From Borreliella afzelii (lineage in GTDB: Bacteria; Spirochaetota; Spirochaetia; Borreliales; Borreliaceae), in assembly GCF_014202295.1 (NCBI RefSeq), contig NZ_JACHGM010000001.1, positions 124,001 through 188,000 of the forward strand: 64,000 nt of DNA, read 5' to 3'. The position numbers and the translations under genes were made by a program. Shown here one piece after another: positions 27,435 to 36,974 of this stretch (positions are counted from its first letter, which is position 1; every line of letters starts with the position of its first letter). A model generated the notes under the pieces. It was not told the DNA's origin. It searched no databases and saw only the letters and a list, made by a program, of their open reading frames with translations.

Positions 27435-28403
27435 CTAAAAATCTTCCAAAGTAATTCCAAGCCTCTCTCTTGCTGCTTCTAAATAAGGATTAAGATTGAG
27501 AGCTTCTCTCCAGTATTTCCTAGCCTTAGGATAATCTTTATCTTTCTTCCTATATATATCTCCTATTTTAACATAAACGTTAGAATTTGAACTATTAATT
27601 TCTAGAACTTTGTTATAGTAATTAAAAGCATTGTCATAGTCACCTTTATCTAATAGAATGTCTCCATAAAGCAAATATACCTTTTGAATTAAATTTTCAT
27701 CCGTTTTCTCACCCTTTGACAATTTCCCTTTCTCTTCCTCTATTATTTTTTTTATATACTCGACGCTTTTGTTTATATCATTCAGCTTATAATTAACATA
27801 AGCCAAACTCCAAAGAACTAAATCAGATTTATTTTCATTATAAGCTTTTTCAAAAAACTTCAAACTAGACTTGTAATCCTTTAAAAGTTGATACGAATAC
27901 CCCAAATATTCAAAAATATCTTCTTTAATGTTCATGAAATCAAAATTATCAACACTTAAAGCCTTCTTTAAGAATTTTACAGCAAGTTCACTATAAAACT
28001 CTCCTTTATGAGAATATGCCTTTCCTAATATATAATACAAAGGGCCTATAGAGACTCCATTATTTATAGAAATTAAAAATCTTAATCTTTCTATGCATTT
28101 ATCTAAAAATTCTCCTTTTAAATATCCTTCATTTACTATTAAAGAATAATAAAAATACGAAAATCCCAAAAGCAAATTTAAATTAAAATCAAATCTATGA
28201 TTTTTAATATCATTCTCAGCATAATCTATTATTTCTTTATATTCTTTTTTATCCCACAGCAAAAGCAAATCAACCTGTGTTGGCCCTGCTTTTAAATAAG
28301 AATTAGAAAAAGATTTAAAATATGACAAAATATAATAAATTAAAAAAATAAAAATGAAAATCATAAATGAATAAAAAATATATCTTAAATATCTTATTTC
28401 CAT
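27435..28403 (-). CDS. Membrane-anchored TPR protein upstream of mreB
   Basis: A 322-residue protein with one N-terminal membrane helix (about residues 8-28) and a tetratricopeptide solenoid. At least five units can be traced, the clearest being EYLGYSYQLLKDYKSSLKFF (about 175-195), LLYGDILLDKGDYDNAFNYY (about 243-262) and a last one ending in YWREALNLNPYLEAA. TPR proteins are adaptors; the position directly upstream of mreB, with a 10-base gap, suggests a role with the elongasome, but no function is known to me. It begins 27 bases after the 3' end of RNase P RNA. AAAGAGAG precedes the ATG. Confidence 0.8.
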   Translation of the reverse strand: MEIRYLRYIFYSFMIFIFIFLIYYILSYFKSFSNSYLKAGPTQVDLLLLWDKKEYKEIIDYAENDIKNHRFDFNLNLLLGFSYFYYSLIVNEGYLKGEFLDKCIERLRFLISINNGVSIGPLYYILGKAYSHKGEFYSELAVKFLKKALSVDNFDFMNIKEDIFEYLGYSYQLLKDYKSSLKFFEKAYNENKSDLVLWSLAYVNYKLNDINKSVEYIKKIIEEEKGKLSKGEKTDENLIQKVYLLYGDILLDKGDYDNAFNYYNKVLEINSSNSNVYVKIGDIYRKKDKDYPKARKYWREALNLNPYLEAARERLGITLEDF

Positions 28404-28430
28404 TTAAAACTCTCTTTTAGGTTTATGAAA

Positions 28431-28781
28431 TTAAGCTGACACCCATAAGCCGAGTTCTGTACTATGCCATCATCTCTCTTGTTTTTTTATCGCTAAAAAA
28501 ATCATGCGATCCACCCGTAAGCATATCCTCAAGAACAAAGAAAGCTTACATACTTGATCTTGCTCCTAATGAGGTTTATCTTGCCTGTATTTATTGCTAA
28601 ATAAGCGGTGAGCTCTTACCCCACCTTTTCACCCTTACCTTTTATGGCGGTAATTTTCTGCGACACTTTCTTAGGTTTAAAACCCCTAGGCATTACCTAG
28701 CATTATGTTCTTATTGGAGCTCGGACTTTCCTCTTAAGCTTTAATTATTATAAAACTAAGCGATGGCTGACTGTCAGCTTA
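28431..28781 (-). ncRNA. rnpB: RNase P RNA (type A)
   Basis: The catalytic RNA that trims tRNA 5' ends. On the minus strand the molecule opens AAGCTGACAGTCAGC and closes GGTGTCAGCTTAA, so the ends pair to form P1. Conserved cores are present: GAGGAAAGTCCGAGCTC (CR I), GTGTCGCAGAAAATTACCGCC (in CR II-III region, GTGCCACAGAAA variant), AAAAGGTGGGGTAAGAGCTCACCGC and ACAGAACTCGGCTTATGGG (CR V, in P4). About 351 nt. The ends are estimated from the P1 pairing. It lies between the zinc-ribbon gene and the TPR gene within a run of leftward genes. Confidence 0.95.
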
Positions 28782-28807
28782 AATAAAAAGTATCAAATTA
28801 ACAAATT

Positions 28808-29566
28808 TTATTCAACAAGATCTGCCAAACTACCAGGAATTATTTCATCACTTATTCGAATTTTATCCTGATAATAGAGTATTCTACTGCAATAAGGACA
28901 AAATTTAATATCGTTGGGCTCACGTCTTACTTTATTTGCAAATTCAATAGGAAGTATCATATGACAACCTTTGCAAACATTATTAATTAAAGGCACAACT
29001 CCGTTTGATTTATTTCTTATTATTCTTTGAAATTTAAATAAAAAATCTTCATTCATTTTAGAAGCGCAATTTAACTCTTCACTTTCTATTTCTAAAAGTT
29101 TCTTTTTAATTTCTAAAAGCTCTAACTCCAAACTATTGCTTTCAGACTTAAAACATTCTTCTTCTTTACTATGCTTCTCGTTGACATCTAATATTTCCTT
29201 TTCTATTTTAGTTTTAAGTCCATTAACATGTGTCATCTTTTTTCTAATTGTAACTTCATCGTCAATAATAACCTGAAGTTCTTTTTCAAGAGCCTCATAT
29301 TCTCTTTGCGTTTTAATGCTATCAATTTTTTCTTCTGCCTTGCTCTTTCTTGAATTAATATCTTGAATATCTAACTTTAAAGCAGAGTCTTCTTTTTGAT
29401 ATTCCTTAAACTTTTGTTGCAAATCAATAAGAACTTTAGATAATTCTTCAATCTGAATTTTTTTCATCTCTAAATACTTAGGAATACTTTTTCGCCTTTC
29501 CTCAAGCTCAAATTTAGACTTATATATAACTTCAAGTTTTTTTAATGTATCAATATTATTCTCCAT
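28808..29566 (-). CDS. Coiled-coil protein with C4 zinc ribbon (CT398-like)
   Basis: About 252 residues. Residues 10-190 are a long heptad-rich coiled coil. The C-terminus carries two Cys pairs, CKGCHMILP and FCPYCSRILYY, that form a zinc ribbon. This architecture is that of the conserved bacterial family with the C4-type zinc ribbon, studied as Chlamydia CT398 (sigma-54 and secretion partner) and in other phyla without a settled role. It directly follows rpoD. The ATG at 29566 has TGGAGG 4 bases upstream; a TTG six codons earlier (29584, overlapping the rpoD stop) is less likely. Confidence 0.85.
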   Translation of the reverse strand: MENNIDTLKKLEVIYKSKFELEERRKSIPKYLEMKKIQIEELSKVLIDLQQKFKEYQKEDSALKLDIQDINSRKSKAEEKIDSIKTQREYEALEKELQVIIDDEVTIRKKMTHVNGLKTKIEKEILDVNEKHSKEEECFKSESNSLELELLEIKKKLLEIESEELNCASKMNEDFLFKFQRIIRNKSNGVVPLINNVCKGCHMILPIEFANKVRREPNDIKFCPYCSRILYYQDKIRISDEIIPGSLADLVE

Positions 29567-29580
29567 CAATCCTCCATTGT

Positions 29581-31476
29581 TCAATTTAAATCTTCAAGAT
29601 AATCTTTTAATTTTTGAGTTTTTTTAGGATTTTTAAGCCGCCTTAATGCCTTAGATTCAATTTGCCTAATTCTTTCTCTTGTAACATTAAAATGAAGCCC
29701 GACCTCTTCAAGAGTTAAAGAATAACCATCTTCAAGCCCAAATCTCATTTTCACAACTTCTTGCTCTCTTTCAGGAAGAGTTCCAAGAATTGCTCTTATT
29801 TGATCTTGCAAAACTACAAAGGATGTGTGATTTGCAGGATTTTTTATTGCCTTATCCTCAATAAAATCACTAAGAACAGAATCTTCCTCTTCCCCAATTG
29901 GTGTTTCAAGAGAAACTGGCTCTCTTGAAACACTTTTTACAGTTTTAACCTTTTTAAGCTCCCATCCAAGTCTATCTGAGAGCTCTTCATCTGTGGGATC
30001 TTTCCCCAAAACTTGAACCAAATATCTGGTTTCTCTATTAAGCCTATTTATTTGTTCAATCATATGTACAGGAACTCTAATTGTGCGAGCTTGATCGGAA
30101 ATAGATCTTGTTATGGCCTGCCTAATCCACCAAGTAGCATAAGTTGAAAACTTAAAACCTCTCTTATATTCAAACTTTTCAACAGCTTTAATTAATCCAA
30201 TATTACCTTCTTGAACAAGGTCAAAAAAATGAAGTCCTCTATTTGCATATTTTTTGGCAATGCTTACAACAAGCCTTAAATTAGCCTTAATCAACTGATC
30301 TTTAGCATGTTGCATCATTTGTTTCCCTTTGGCAATCTCTTCTGACATACTTATTATTTTATCCATTGGATATTCATAATACATTTCAATTCTCTCAAGT
30401 TCTTTTTGAGCAAGCTGAGCTTCTGTAATTTGCTCTTTAATAGCATCTTCTTTTAGTTTAAGAGATTTTTCTATCTCTATCTTTTTTTCAGCAATAGTCA
30501 AATCTCTTCCAAGCACCCTTAAATCTCTTATTTTTTCAATTTTTAACCTGCTTAGAATTATTCTTTGTTGTCTTTGCAAATCCTTTATTTTGTTAGCAGA
30601 GTCAATATAATCATCTGAAAAAATCCTTAGCTCATCTTGATATAAAGGAATGTCTCGTAAAAGCTCTTTTAAGGCTAATCTTTCCTTTTTTAAATTCTTT
30701 TCAAAAATATCACCCCCAAGCTCATACACCCTATGCTTATTATCTACATAACTTATTAAACGATCTTGGACTGGTTTTAAAGGAATTTTGTAAAAAGAGG
30801 CAATTCTTTTTTTTTTATTATAATAATCAGGGTTACTCTCTTTATCCCTATCTTTTTCTCTTTTAAAAAATTCTTCCCTTTCCATTCTTGAATAAATAGT
30901 ATTAACAAGATTATAATAGTTTTCTATAACAAGTCCCTCATTTTTAAGAATATTCTCAATTATACTCTCCCCAGAATCCATTTGCTTTGCAAGTTCAACC
31001 TCTTGATTTCCTGTTAATAAGAACTCTTTTCCTATTTCCTTTAAATAAAGCTTTATTGGATCTTCTGAGTGACTATCTTTTAAAACATTACTTTTAATAT
31101 ACCCTGAACCCAAATCATCCTTAATAGAAATGCCTTCTTCATCACAATCATCAAGCTTGACATCAATATCAACATCCTCTTCATCACTTTGAAAACCATC
31201 ATCTAAGACCATAAAGCTTCTATCAGATGCAATCTCCACTTCTTCCTCTTCATCATTTCCATCTTCGGTGCCAACCAGATCTAATTCTGAAATTTTATTA
31301 ACCAACCTTATTCCTCTATCCTCAAGTACTGAGCAAATACAATCAAGGATCTCTGGTTCTAATATGTCATCGGGAAGTAAATTTGATAATTCACTAAAAC
31401 TAAGAGATTTTCTATCTCCTACATGAGTAATAATACTCTCTATTAGCTTCGAATATTTCTTTTCCAAATCCGACAA
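29581..31476 (-). CDS. rpoD: RNA polymerase sigma factor RpoD (sigma-70)
   Basis: The housekeeping sigma factor, 631 residues. Region 1.1 is at the N-terminus, followed by an acidic, low-complexity segment (about 75-115, [11 protein letters not shown] and similar). Region 1.2 contains [14 protein letters not shown] non-conserved insert spans about 190-380. Regions 2.1-2.4 include [20 protein letters not shown] and [15 protein letters not shown]; region 4.2 is [20 protein letters not shown]. The start is TTG 31476, with AGGGAG 7 bases upstream inside the dnaG stop region. The dnaG-rpoD order is the classical macromolecular-synthesis operon. Confidence 0.97.
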   Translation of the reverse strand: MSDLEKKYSKLIESIITHVGDRKSLSFSELSNLLPDDILEPEILDCICSVLEDRGIRLVNKISELDLVGTEDGNDEEEEVEIASDRSFMVLDDGFQSDEEDVDIDVKLDDCDEEGISIKDDLGSGYIKSNVLKDSHSEDPIKLYLKEIGKEFLLTGNQEVELAKQMDSGESIIENILKNEGLVIENYYNLVNTIYSRMEREEFFKREKDRDKESNPDYYNKKKRIASFYKIPLKPVQDRLISYVDNKHRVYELGGDIFEKNLKKERLALKELLRDIPLYQDELRIFSDDYIDSANKIKDLQRQQRIILSRLKIEKIRDLRVLGRDLTIAEKKIEIEKSLKLKEDAIKEQITEAQLAQKELERIEMYYEYPMDKIISMSEEIAKGKQMMQHAKDQLIKANLRLVVSIAKKYANRGLHFFDLVQEGNIGLIKAVEKFEYKRGFKFSTYATWWIRQAITRSISDQARTIRVPVHMIEQINRLNRETRYLVQVLGKDPTDEELSDRLGWELKKVKTVKSVSREPVSLETPIGEEEDSVLSDFIEDKAIKNPANHTSFVVLQDQIRAILGTLPEREQEVVKMRFGLEDGYSLTLEEVGLHFNVTRERIRQIESKALRRLKNPKKTQKLKDYLEDLN

Positions 31477-31479
31477 AAC

Positions 31480-33261
31480 TTAACTCCCTGGAACATCGTC
31501 TATGTAGATTTTTAAATTTTTTCTCTGCATATTTAAAAACATTAACTCATTTATTTGGATCTTAGCATTTACCAAAGAGTCCTCAACACATCTTTTTTTA
31601 CAAAGTAAAACACGAGAATCTAATTTTCTTCTCTTGATTGCAAGTAAAACATGCACAAGCGTCTCATCATCCACTTCAAATTCAGAATTTAAGATTTCTT
31701 CAAAAAAAAACTCACTAATTTTATAGTTATCCTTTAAATTTCTTTTTAAATCCATTAATGAAAAATCTTCATTATTTTCAAATAAATTTTCAAAGCACAT
31801 AAAAATTTTTCTGGCATCGACGTCAATTAAATCACTATCAATAATATTGCGCCTTATTATACTAAAATAACTAAAATTTTTCAACAAAGCTACTATTAGA
31901 TACCTCTCATAAGAATCATCATTATGAGCATACAAATTTCTTTTATTATTGTCAACTGCAAATCTTTCTTTTATCCTATAATAATCTTTTAATAAAGTTG
32001 TCACACCAATACCAAGTTTATTACTTAACTTGTCTAAAAAAATATTTTTCTGGGTATCTACTTTTGATAAATTTATCAAGTTTAAAAATAAATTAATCAT
32101 TGCATTTAAATCTACAGTTTTATTTAAATCATATTTATTAGAATAAACATCTAAAAGATAGTCAAAAACATCGCATCTATTATTTAAAATTTCCTGCAAA
32201 GAGCTTTCACCTTCACTTTTAAGAACATCTGCAGGATCACGACCAAAATCCATTTTAACAACACTAACATTAATATTAAATGGCAAACAAATTTGATAAG
32301 CTTTTAAAGTTGCAGAAAGTCCAGCATCATCGCCATCAAAAGAAAATATTATCTCATCAGCATATCTTTGAATCAAAACCAGATGTTCTTTTGAAAAAGA
32401 AGTACCAAGAGTAGATACTGCTCTTTTAATCCCAGATGTAAAAAAAGCAAGAACATCTATATATCCTTCTACTAATATGACTGACTTTGTAGATTTAATC
32501 TCATCAAGCCCCTCATAAAATCCATAAAGAAGCTCCTTTTTTTTAAAAACTTCAGTTTCACTTAAATTAATATACTTAGAACCTTTTCCATCTAAATCTC
32601 GACCCCCAAAACCAACAACGTTTCCTTTAAAATCTTTAATTGGAAAAATTAACCTTTGAGATAAAATAGAAGCTTTGGGGTTTATTTTTGAAAATAAACC
32701 ACTTTTTTTCAATATTTCAGAAGAATATCCTTTTGAAACTAAAAAGCCATGAAGCTCTAAACCATCTTTAACATTAAGCGGTAAATAACCAAGTTCAAAT
32801 AAATCAACAACTTCCTTAGATATTGCTCTACTCTTTAAAACGTAATCTAAAGCTTTTTTATTTTTATTCAAAAAAAATTTAATAGTATTAATTAATCTAG
32901 AATTCAAAGAGTAAATTTTTGAAACTATGTCTTTATTTTCATTTTTTTTTACACTTTCTCTACTTATTTTTAAATCATCATAATAAACACCGAATTTTTC
33001 ACACAAAATCTTAAGAGCATCATTGTAATTGATTTTTTCCATATCCATTAAAAATCCAATAACATCTCCACTCTTTTTACATCCAAAACAATAAAAATAT
33101 CCTTGCAAAGGATTTACAAAAAAAGAGGGGGTTTTCTCAGCATGAAAAGGGCAAAGCCCTTTATAAGTAGACCCCGATTTAACAAGCTTAATATATTGCT
33201 CCACAATAGCTACAATATCAAATTTAGCTTTAATTGAAGATGTAGTTTGCAAATACTCCAT
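31480..33261 (-). CDS. dnaG: DNA primase
   Basis: Makes RNA primers at the replication fork. The N-terminal zinc domain is CHC2 type: C37-PF-H40 and C58-FG-C61. The TOPRIM catalytic core begins at VILVEGYIDVLAFF (about 258) and continues with the acidic SFDGDDAG (about 308) and FGRDPADVL. The C-terminal helicase-binding part (about 440-593) is divergent. Length 593 is normal. The ATG is 5 bases after the mltG stop, with AAGGA in the overlap region. Confidence 0.96.
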   Translation of the reverse strand: MEYLQTTSSIKAKFDIVAIVEQYIKLVKSGSTYKGLCPFHAEKTPSFFVNPLQGYFYCFGCKKSGDVIGFLMDMEKINYNDALKILCEKFGVYYDDLKISRESVKKNENKDIVSKIYSLNSRLINTIKFFLNKNKKALDYVLKSRAISKEVVDLFELGYLPLNVKDGLELHGFLVSKGYSSEILKKSGLFSKINPKASILSQRLIFPIKDFKGNVVGFGGRDLDGKGSKYINLSETEVFKKKELLYGFYEGLDEIKSTKSVILVEGYIDVLAFFTSGIKRAVSTLGTSFSKEHLVLIQRYADEIIFSFDGDDAGLSATLKAYQICLPFNINVSVVKMDFGRDPADVLKSEGESSLQEILNNRCDVFDYLLDVYSNKYDLNKTVDLNAMINLFLNLINLSKVDTQKNIFLDKLSNKLGIGVTTLLKDYYRIKERFAVDNNKRNLYAHNDDSYERYLIVALLKNFSYFSIIRRNIIDSDLIDVDARKIFMCFENLFENNEDFSLMDLKRNLKDNYKISEFFFEEILNSEFEVDDETLVHVLLAIKRRKLDSRVLLCKKRCVEDSLVNAKIQINELMFLNMQRKNLKIYIDDVPGS

Positions 33262-33266
33262 ACTTC

Positions 33267-34298
33267 TTAATCCTTAGTAATAAAATTTTTAACATAATCT
33301 TTTGCTCCTAAAAGATGCGAAGAATAATCTGATGAAAATTGATGTGTACCTAATTTGGAGTCTTTTACCACAAAAAATAAATATTGTGTATTTTTTGGGA
33401 AAAAAGCTGCTTGCAGTGAAATAATACCAGCATTTGAAATTGGAGCAGGAGGATACCCTTTATTAATATATGTATTATAAGGAGAATCTATCTCTAAATC
33501 TGAAAAATAAATTCTTTTGGGATGACTTCGTCCCAACTCCTCTGTAATAATATATTCAATAGTAGCACAAGATTGTAATGCCATATTAGATTTTATTCTG
33601 TTATAAAAAACCGAAGACATTATTGAAGCTTCATTTTTAACTCTATACTCACGCTCAACAATAGATGCTACTATTACTCTATTGTAAAAATCCTTACTTG
33701 AATAATCACTAAAGAGAACGCCTATAGATTTAAGCTTATTCAAAAAATTATCTACAAACATACGAACAACATTCTTTATTTCCATACCCTTATAAAATTT
33801 ATAAGTATCTGGGAATAAAAATCCTTCAAGAGAGTCGTAATTAAACCCAAGCTCATAAATAAACGATTTTTCGTTGATCAAAAAAATAAAATCTTGAACA
33901 TCATCAATGACAGCAAATTCTTTAAGCTTAAAAGCAATTCTTCTGCTAGTATACCCTTCAGGTATTGTAACATCAATATTTACGTTAGAAGCCCCCTTTA
34001 AAAACTCTTTATATATCTCAAATGTAGAAAGATCACTATTGATTAAATATCTTCCCTCTTTAAATTGTTTATCACTACCAAAAATATACGAAATAAAAAC
34101 AAGAAGCATTTCGGATTTAATTAATTTTTGTTTTTTCAATTCTTTAGCTATTTTTTTAACCCCCCATCCCTTCTCAACATCAAATTCATAAACTAAACCA
34201 TTTTCCATAGAAGATAGGTTTAAAAAATATATAAAAATTGACAAAACAGATACTAAAAAGAAAAAAAGAATAAATACTTTCCCAATTTTAATAAGCAC
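33267..34298 (-). CDS. mltG: MltG, endolytic peptidoglycan transglycosylase
   Basis: A membrane-anchored YceG-family enzyme thought to cut nascent glycan strands and end their extension. One N-terminal helix (about 8-28), a LysM-like subdomain (ENGLVYEFDVEKGWGVKKIA, about 32-60), then the catalytic domain with VTIPEGYTSRRIA, EGFLFPDTYKF and ASIVERE, where E216 is the expected catalytic Glu. SPYNTYINKGYPPAPISNAG closes the site. The start is GTG 34298 with AGGAG 6 bases upstream. A perfect 35-base palindrome lies 42-76 bases upstream. It is first in the run to dnaG and rpoD. Confidence 0.93.
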   Translation of the reverse strand: MLIKIGKVFILFFFLVSVLSIFIYFLNLSSMENGLVYEFDVEKGWGVKKIAKELKKQKLIKSEMLLVFISYIFGSDKQFKEGRYLINSDLSTFEIYKEFLKGASNVNIDVTIPEGYTSRRIAFKLKEFAVIDDVQDFIFLINEKSFIYELGFNYDSLEGFLFPDTYKFYKGMEIKNVVRMFVDNFLNKLKSIGVLFSDYSSKDFYNRVIVASIVEREYRVKNEASIMSSVFYNRIKSNMALQSCATIEYIITEELGRSHPKRIYFSDLEIDSPYNTYINKGYPPAPISNAGIISLQAAFFPKNTQYLFFVVKDSKLGTHQFSSDYSSHLLGAKDYVKNFITKD

Positions 34299-34339
34299 AA
34301 GAATCTCCTAGCTAAACAAAAGTATTTGCTAATTACTCT

Positions 34340-34374
34340 TTAGTTATCAATTAAAACTTTTAATTGATAACTAA
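34340..34374. repeat. Perfect 35-base palindrome upstream of mltG
   Basis: Arms TTAGTTATCAATTAAAA (34340-34356) and TTTTAATTGATAACTAA (34358-34374) are exact reverse complements around a single C at 34357. It lies between tRNA-Tyr and mltG. No T-run follows on the minus strand (next bases are AGAGTAATTAGC), so it is not a standard intrinsic terminator of the tRNA transcript. A dyad operator, an RNA hairpin in the mltG leader or a cruciform are the options. Confidence 0.8.
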
Positions 34375-34508
34375 CATTATATTTTATAACCAATAAGAAC
34401 TTTTCTAAATAGACAAAAATATAAGCACCATAATAAACCGATATAACACATTTAAAAGATCACAATCAAAAAATTATAAAAAGGCAATCACTTGTAATTT
34501 CAATAAAT

Positions 34509-34590
34509 TGGGGAGGGTGGGATTCGAACCCACGTAGGCAAAGCCAACAGATTTACAGTCTGCCCCGGTTAACCACTTCGGTACCGCCCC
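34509..34590 (-). tRNA. tRNA-Tyr (anticodon GUA)
   Basis: Class II tRNA of 82 nt including the discriminator A. The minus strand reads 5' GGGGCGGTACCGAAGTGG, the anticodon arm CAGACTGTAAATCTG with GTA, a long variable arm, and the T arm GTGGGTTCGAATCCCAC. The acceptor stem has six pairs and one C5-U68 mismatch. The 3' CCA is not encoded. It is 4 bases downstream of tRNA-Thr, so both come from one precursor. Confidence 0.95.
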
Positions 34591-34594
34591 TAAA

Positions 34595-34668
34595 AGCCGA
34601 CTGTCGGAGTCGAACCGACGACCTGCGGTTTACAAGACCGCTGCTCTGGCCAGCTGAGCTAAGTCGGC
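34595..34668 (-). tRNA. tRNA-Thr (anticodon UGU)
   Basis: 74 nt with discriminator U. The minus strand begins GCCGACTTAGCTCAGC, has the anticodon loop CTTGTAA (TGT), and the T arm GTCGGTTCGACTCCGAC. The seven-base acceptor stem is fully paired (GCCGACT/AGTCGGC). CCA is not encoded. Predicted to carry t6A37 made through the Sua5-type enzyme of this window. Confidence 0.97.
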
Positions 34669-34687
34669 AAATAACAAACTAATAGTT

Positions 34688-34716
34688 AGTTTATAAAAAT
34701 AAAATTCATTAGTCAA
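34688..34716 (-). promoter_or_regulatory. Promoter of the tRNA-Thr/tRNA-Tyr unit
   Basis: Leftward -35 TTGACT (34711-34716), 17-base spacer and -10 TAAACT (34688-34693), about 20 bases before tRNA-Thr. A short dyad AAACTAA-TAG-TTAGTTT (34676-34692) overlaps the -10 and start point and could be an operator, though 7-base arms are common in such DNA. Confidence 0.5.
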
Positions 34717-34755
34717 TAGAATAATGGCAAATAATTAATACAATCTTCTTATCAA

Positions 34756-35079
34756 TTATTTATTGCTAGAAAGAAAAATTTTAAAAACAAGAGCGCAAAA
34801 AAATACCATAAAACTAAAAATTAAAATTAAATAATAATTAATTTTTTTATTTCTTAATAAATAAAAAAATATCAGCCTAGTAGATTCAAGTCCAAAAGAA
34901 ACAGAGCTTAAAATAATAGTAAGATCAAGATAAAATTTCTGAAAATTGTAAACAAAAATATTGTAAGAACCAGCCAAAAAAACAAATAAACTCAACAAAG
35001 AATTTAAAAATAATACAATAACCAAGATTCTAATAAAATTTGAAAAACGTCTTATATTTTTTACTTTAAAAACTTGCAT
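34756..35079 (-). CDS. Small membrane protein, unknown function
   Basis: A 107-residue protein with three or four hydrophobic segments (about 17-37, 49-72 and 80-102) and basic ends. I recognise no family. It starts 5 bases after the stop of the 590-residue gene upstream and has no clear Shine-Dalgarno, so it probably depends on coupled translation. The two are likely one functional unit. Its end is 87 bases upstream of tRNA-Thr. Confidence 0.65.
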   Translation of the reverse strand: MQVFKVKNIRRFSNFIRILVIVLFLNSLLSLFVFLAGSYNIFVYNFQKFYLDLTIILSSVSFGLESTRLIFFYLLRNKKINYYLILIFSFMVFFCALVFKIFLSSNK

Positions 35080-35084
35080 GAAAT

Positions 35085-36857
35085 TTATAAATTTTTTATT
35101 ATAAAAAGTGCTTGATTAATAATTTCTAAAAGATTGCCAATAACATCAGCTAATGTAATTTTTTTATTTTCGTTTGCCAGCGACTTGTAAGCAACTGTTA
35201 AAGATTTTCGAATAAAAACATTTTGATTTTCTAAGAGAGCCAAACATCTCTTTTTAAGCTCAATAAAATAATCTACGAATCTATTTGAAATCTTATCAAT
35301 AGAACCCGATTCATTTAAACACCACTTCAAAATCCTTTCCTTATAAGAGTCATCAATTTTACTCTCTCTTTTGTGCCTTTCAAACTCTTCATTTTTATAA
35401 TCAATCTCAAAGTAAATATTATAAATTTCTTTTTTTAAAACAGTAATATTATTTTCAATATCAACATATATATTTCTCAAATCATGATTACTAATTAATA
35501 CGACATTATTTATAGTTCTTATAACTTCCATCATTCTAACATCATATATGTTTTTGAAAAAATAATTAAGAAAATATAACTTTTTAAAACTATAGTGACC
35601 AAGATTTAATTCATTAAAAATCTCACCCTTTAAATTTAAAATTATACTAGGATCTCTAAAAAGACTTTTTATTTCTTTGATTACAAGAACTTTTAAAGAA
35701 CTATCACGCCTTTCAATAGCCTGGCCCATAACATTTAAAAATAAAATATTCTCATAAAAATTTTTCACATCAAAAAAGGGTACATATTTTTTAGGAGATG
35801 CAACCGGATTTTTGCAATATACTCTAAAAACATCTAAATAAGGTAAAGTTCTCGACAAGCCAACAATCTTAGATAGAACAGATAAAACATTTTTTAATAC
35901 ATATTCTACTCGAGATAAATGATCTTCTCTTGAAATTACTTCTGAATTACTAATATCATCGGATATTAAAAAATAATTTGATATAATACTTTTAACAATA
36001 TCCTCATCTATCTCAATATCTTTTAATGTATACAAAATGTCAAAAAAATAATTCAAATACTTACTAACACTTGAAAAGCTGGTTCCAAATCCAACTTCAA
36101 GATCAACGATACTAATATTTTCAACATTATCTAAAAGATCTACATTGAAAAATGAAAAAAAAGATTTGTAAGGGAAAAACGCCAAACTATTAAAAACATA
36201 ATAAAACTCAAACATATCAGATACAGTTTTGTAAGTATTAGATGAAATAGAATTAATATACTCATTTATCTTGATCTTAAGAGATTCTTCTAAATCGTTT
36301 TGGGTCTTTTCTTTTTTCAAAAAAAGCTCATATTCACCTTCATCCAAAAAATCTTCCAAATTTTTCTTAGAATGAATAACTTTATTTTGAATAAGTTCTA
36401 AAATAGTTTGCTCAACAACAATGCCACCTTTTTCTAATTTCTTAAAAAATTCTTTCAATTCCATTGAATATCGGCAAACACTAAAAAACATTTCTACAAA
36501 ACCAATATACAAACATTGCCTCTTAAAATCTATTACTGGATTTTTACACATTTCATTAATTTGATTTTCTAAGTTTTTTATAATATAAACTTTATAAATA
36601 TCTTCTCTACTTTTGTCCTTCTGAAAAAAATTTAAAATAGTTAGCCACATTCTCATAAGAAATGATTCTTCCATTAAACGCCCTGAAAGAAATTTTTCAA
36701 GCTGAGAATCAACATCAGGCTCATTACTACAATTGGGCAAAACAAACTCGGAAGAATTCAAACCTAAGCTTTTTCTTATATCATTCATCAACCTATTTTT
36801 AGTCTCTCTTGAAAGCTGACCTATAGCGTTATATACACTATTGTTATTACCACTCAT
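35085..36857 (-). CDS. Large spirochaete protein of unknown function
   Basis: Not recognised. 590 residues, predicted almost wholly alpha-helical, without a signal peptide. There is one moderately hydrophobic patch near 70-80 (MRMWLTILNFF). Helices around 100-210 and 470-590 are rich in Lys/Glu and could form coiled coils. The sequence SGNNNSVYNAIGQLSRETK opens the protein. No catalytic or metal-binding motif is visible. GGGG stands 4 bases before the ATG. It is coupled to the small membrane protein downstream and diverges from the CCA-enzyme gene, sharing a 117-base region with it. Confidence 0.75.
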   Translation of the reverse strand: MSGNNNSVYNAIGQLSRETKNRLMNDIRKSLGLNSSEFVLPNCSNEPDVDSQLEKFLSGRLMEESFLMRMWLTILNFFQKDKSREDIYKVYIIKNLENQINEMCKNPVIDFKRQCLYIGFVEMFFSVCRYSMELKEFFKKLEKGGIVVEQTILELIQNKVIHSKKNLEDFLDEGEYELFLKKEKTQNDLEESLKIKINEYINSISSNTYKTVSDMFEFYYVFNSLAFFPYKSFFSFFNVDLLDNVENISIVDLEVGFGTSFSSVSKYLNYFFDILYTLKDIEIDEDIVKSIISNYFLISDDISNSEVISREDHLSRVEYVLKNVLSVLSKIVGLSRTLPYLDVFRVYCKNPVASPKKYVPFFDVKNFYENILFLNVMGQAIERRDSSLKVLVIKEIKSLFRDPSIILNLKGEIFNELNLGHYSFKKLYFLNYFFKNIYDVRMMEVIRTINNVVLISNHDLRNIYVDIENNITVLKKEIYNIYFEIDYKNEEFERHKRESKIDDSYKERILKWCLNESGSIDKISNRFVDYFIELKKRCLALLENQNVFIRKSLTVAYKSLANENKKITLADVIGNLLEIINQALFIIKNL

Positions 36858-36974
36858 AAAACCCCAATAAAACCATTTAAAAAAATAAAAGCACTACTTA
36901 TAACATACTTCAAATAAATTAAAATTGTAAATCAATTTTAGAAAAAAAATATTTACACTATAATATAATTTTAT

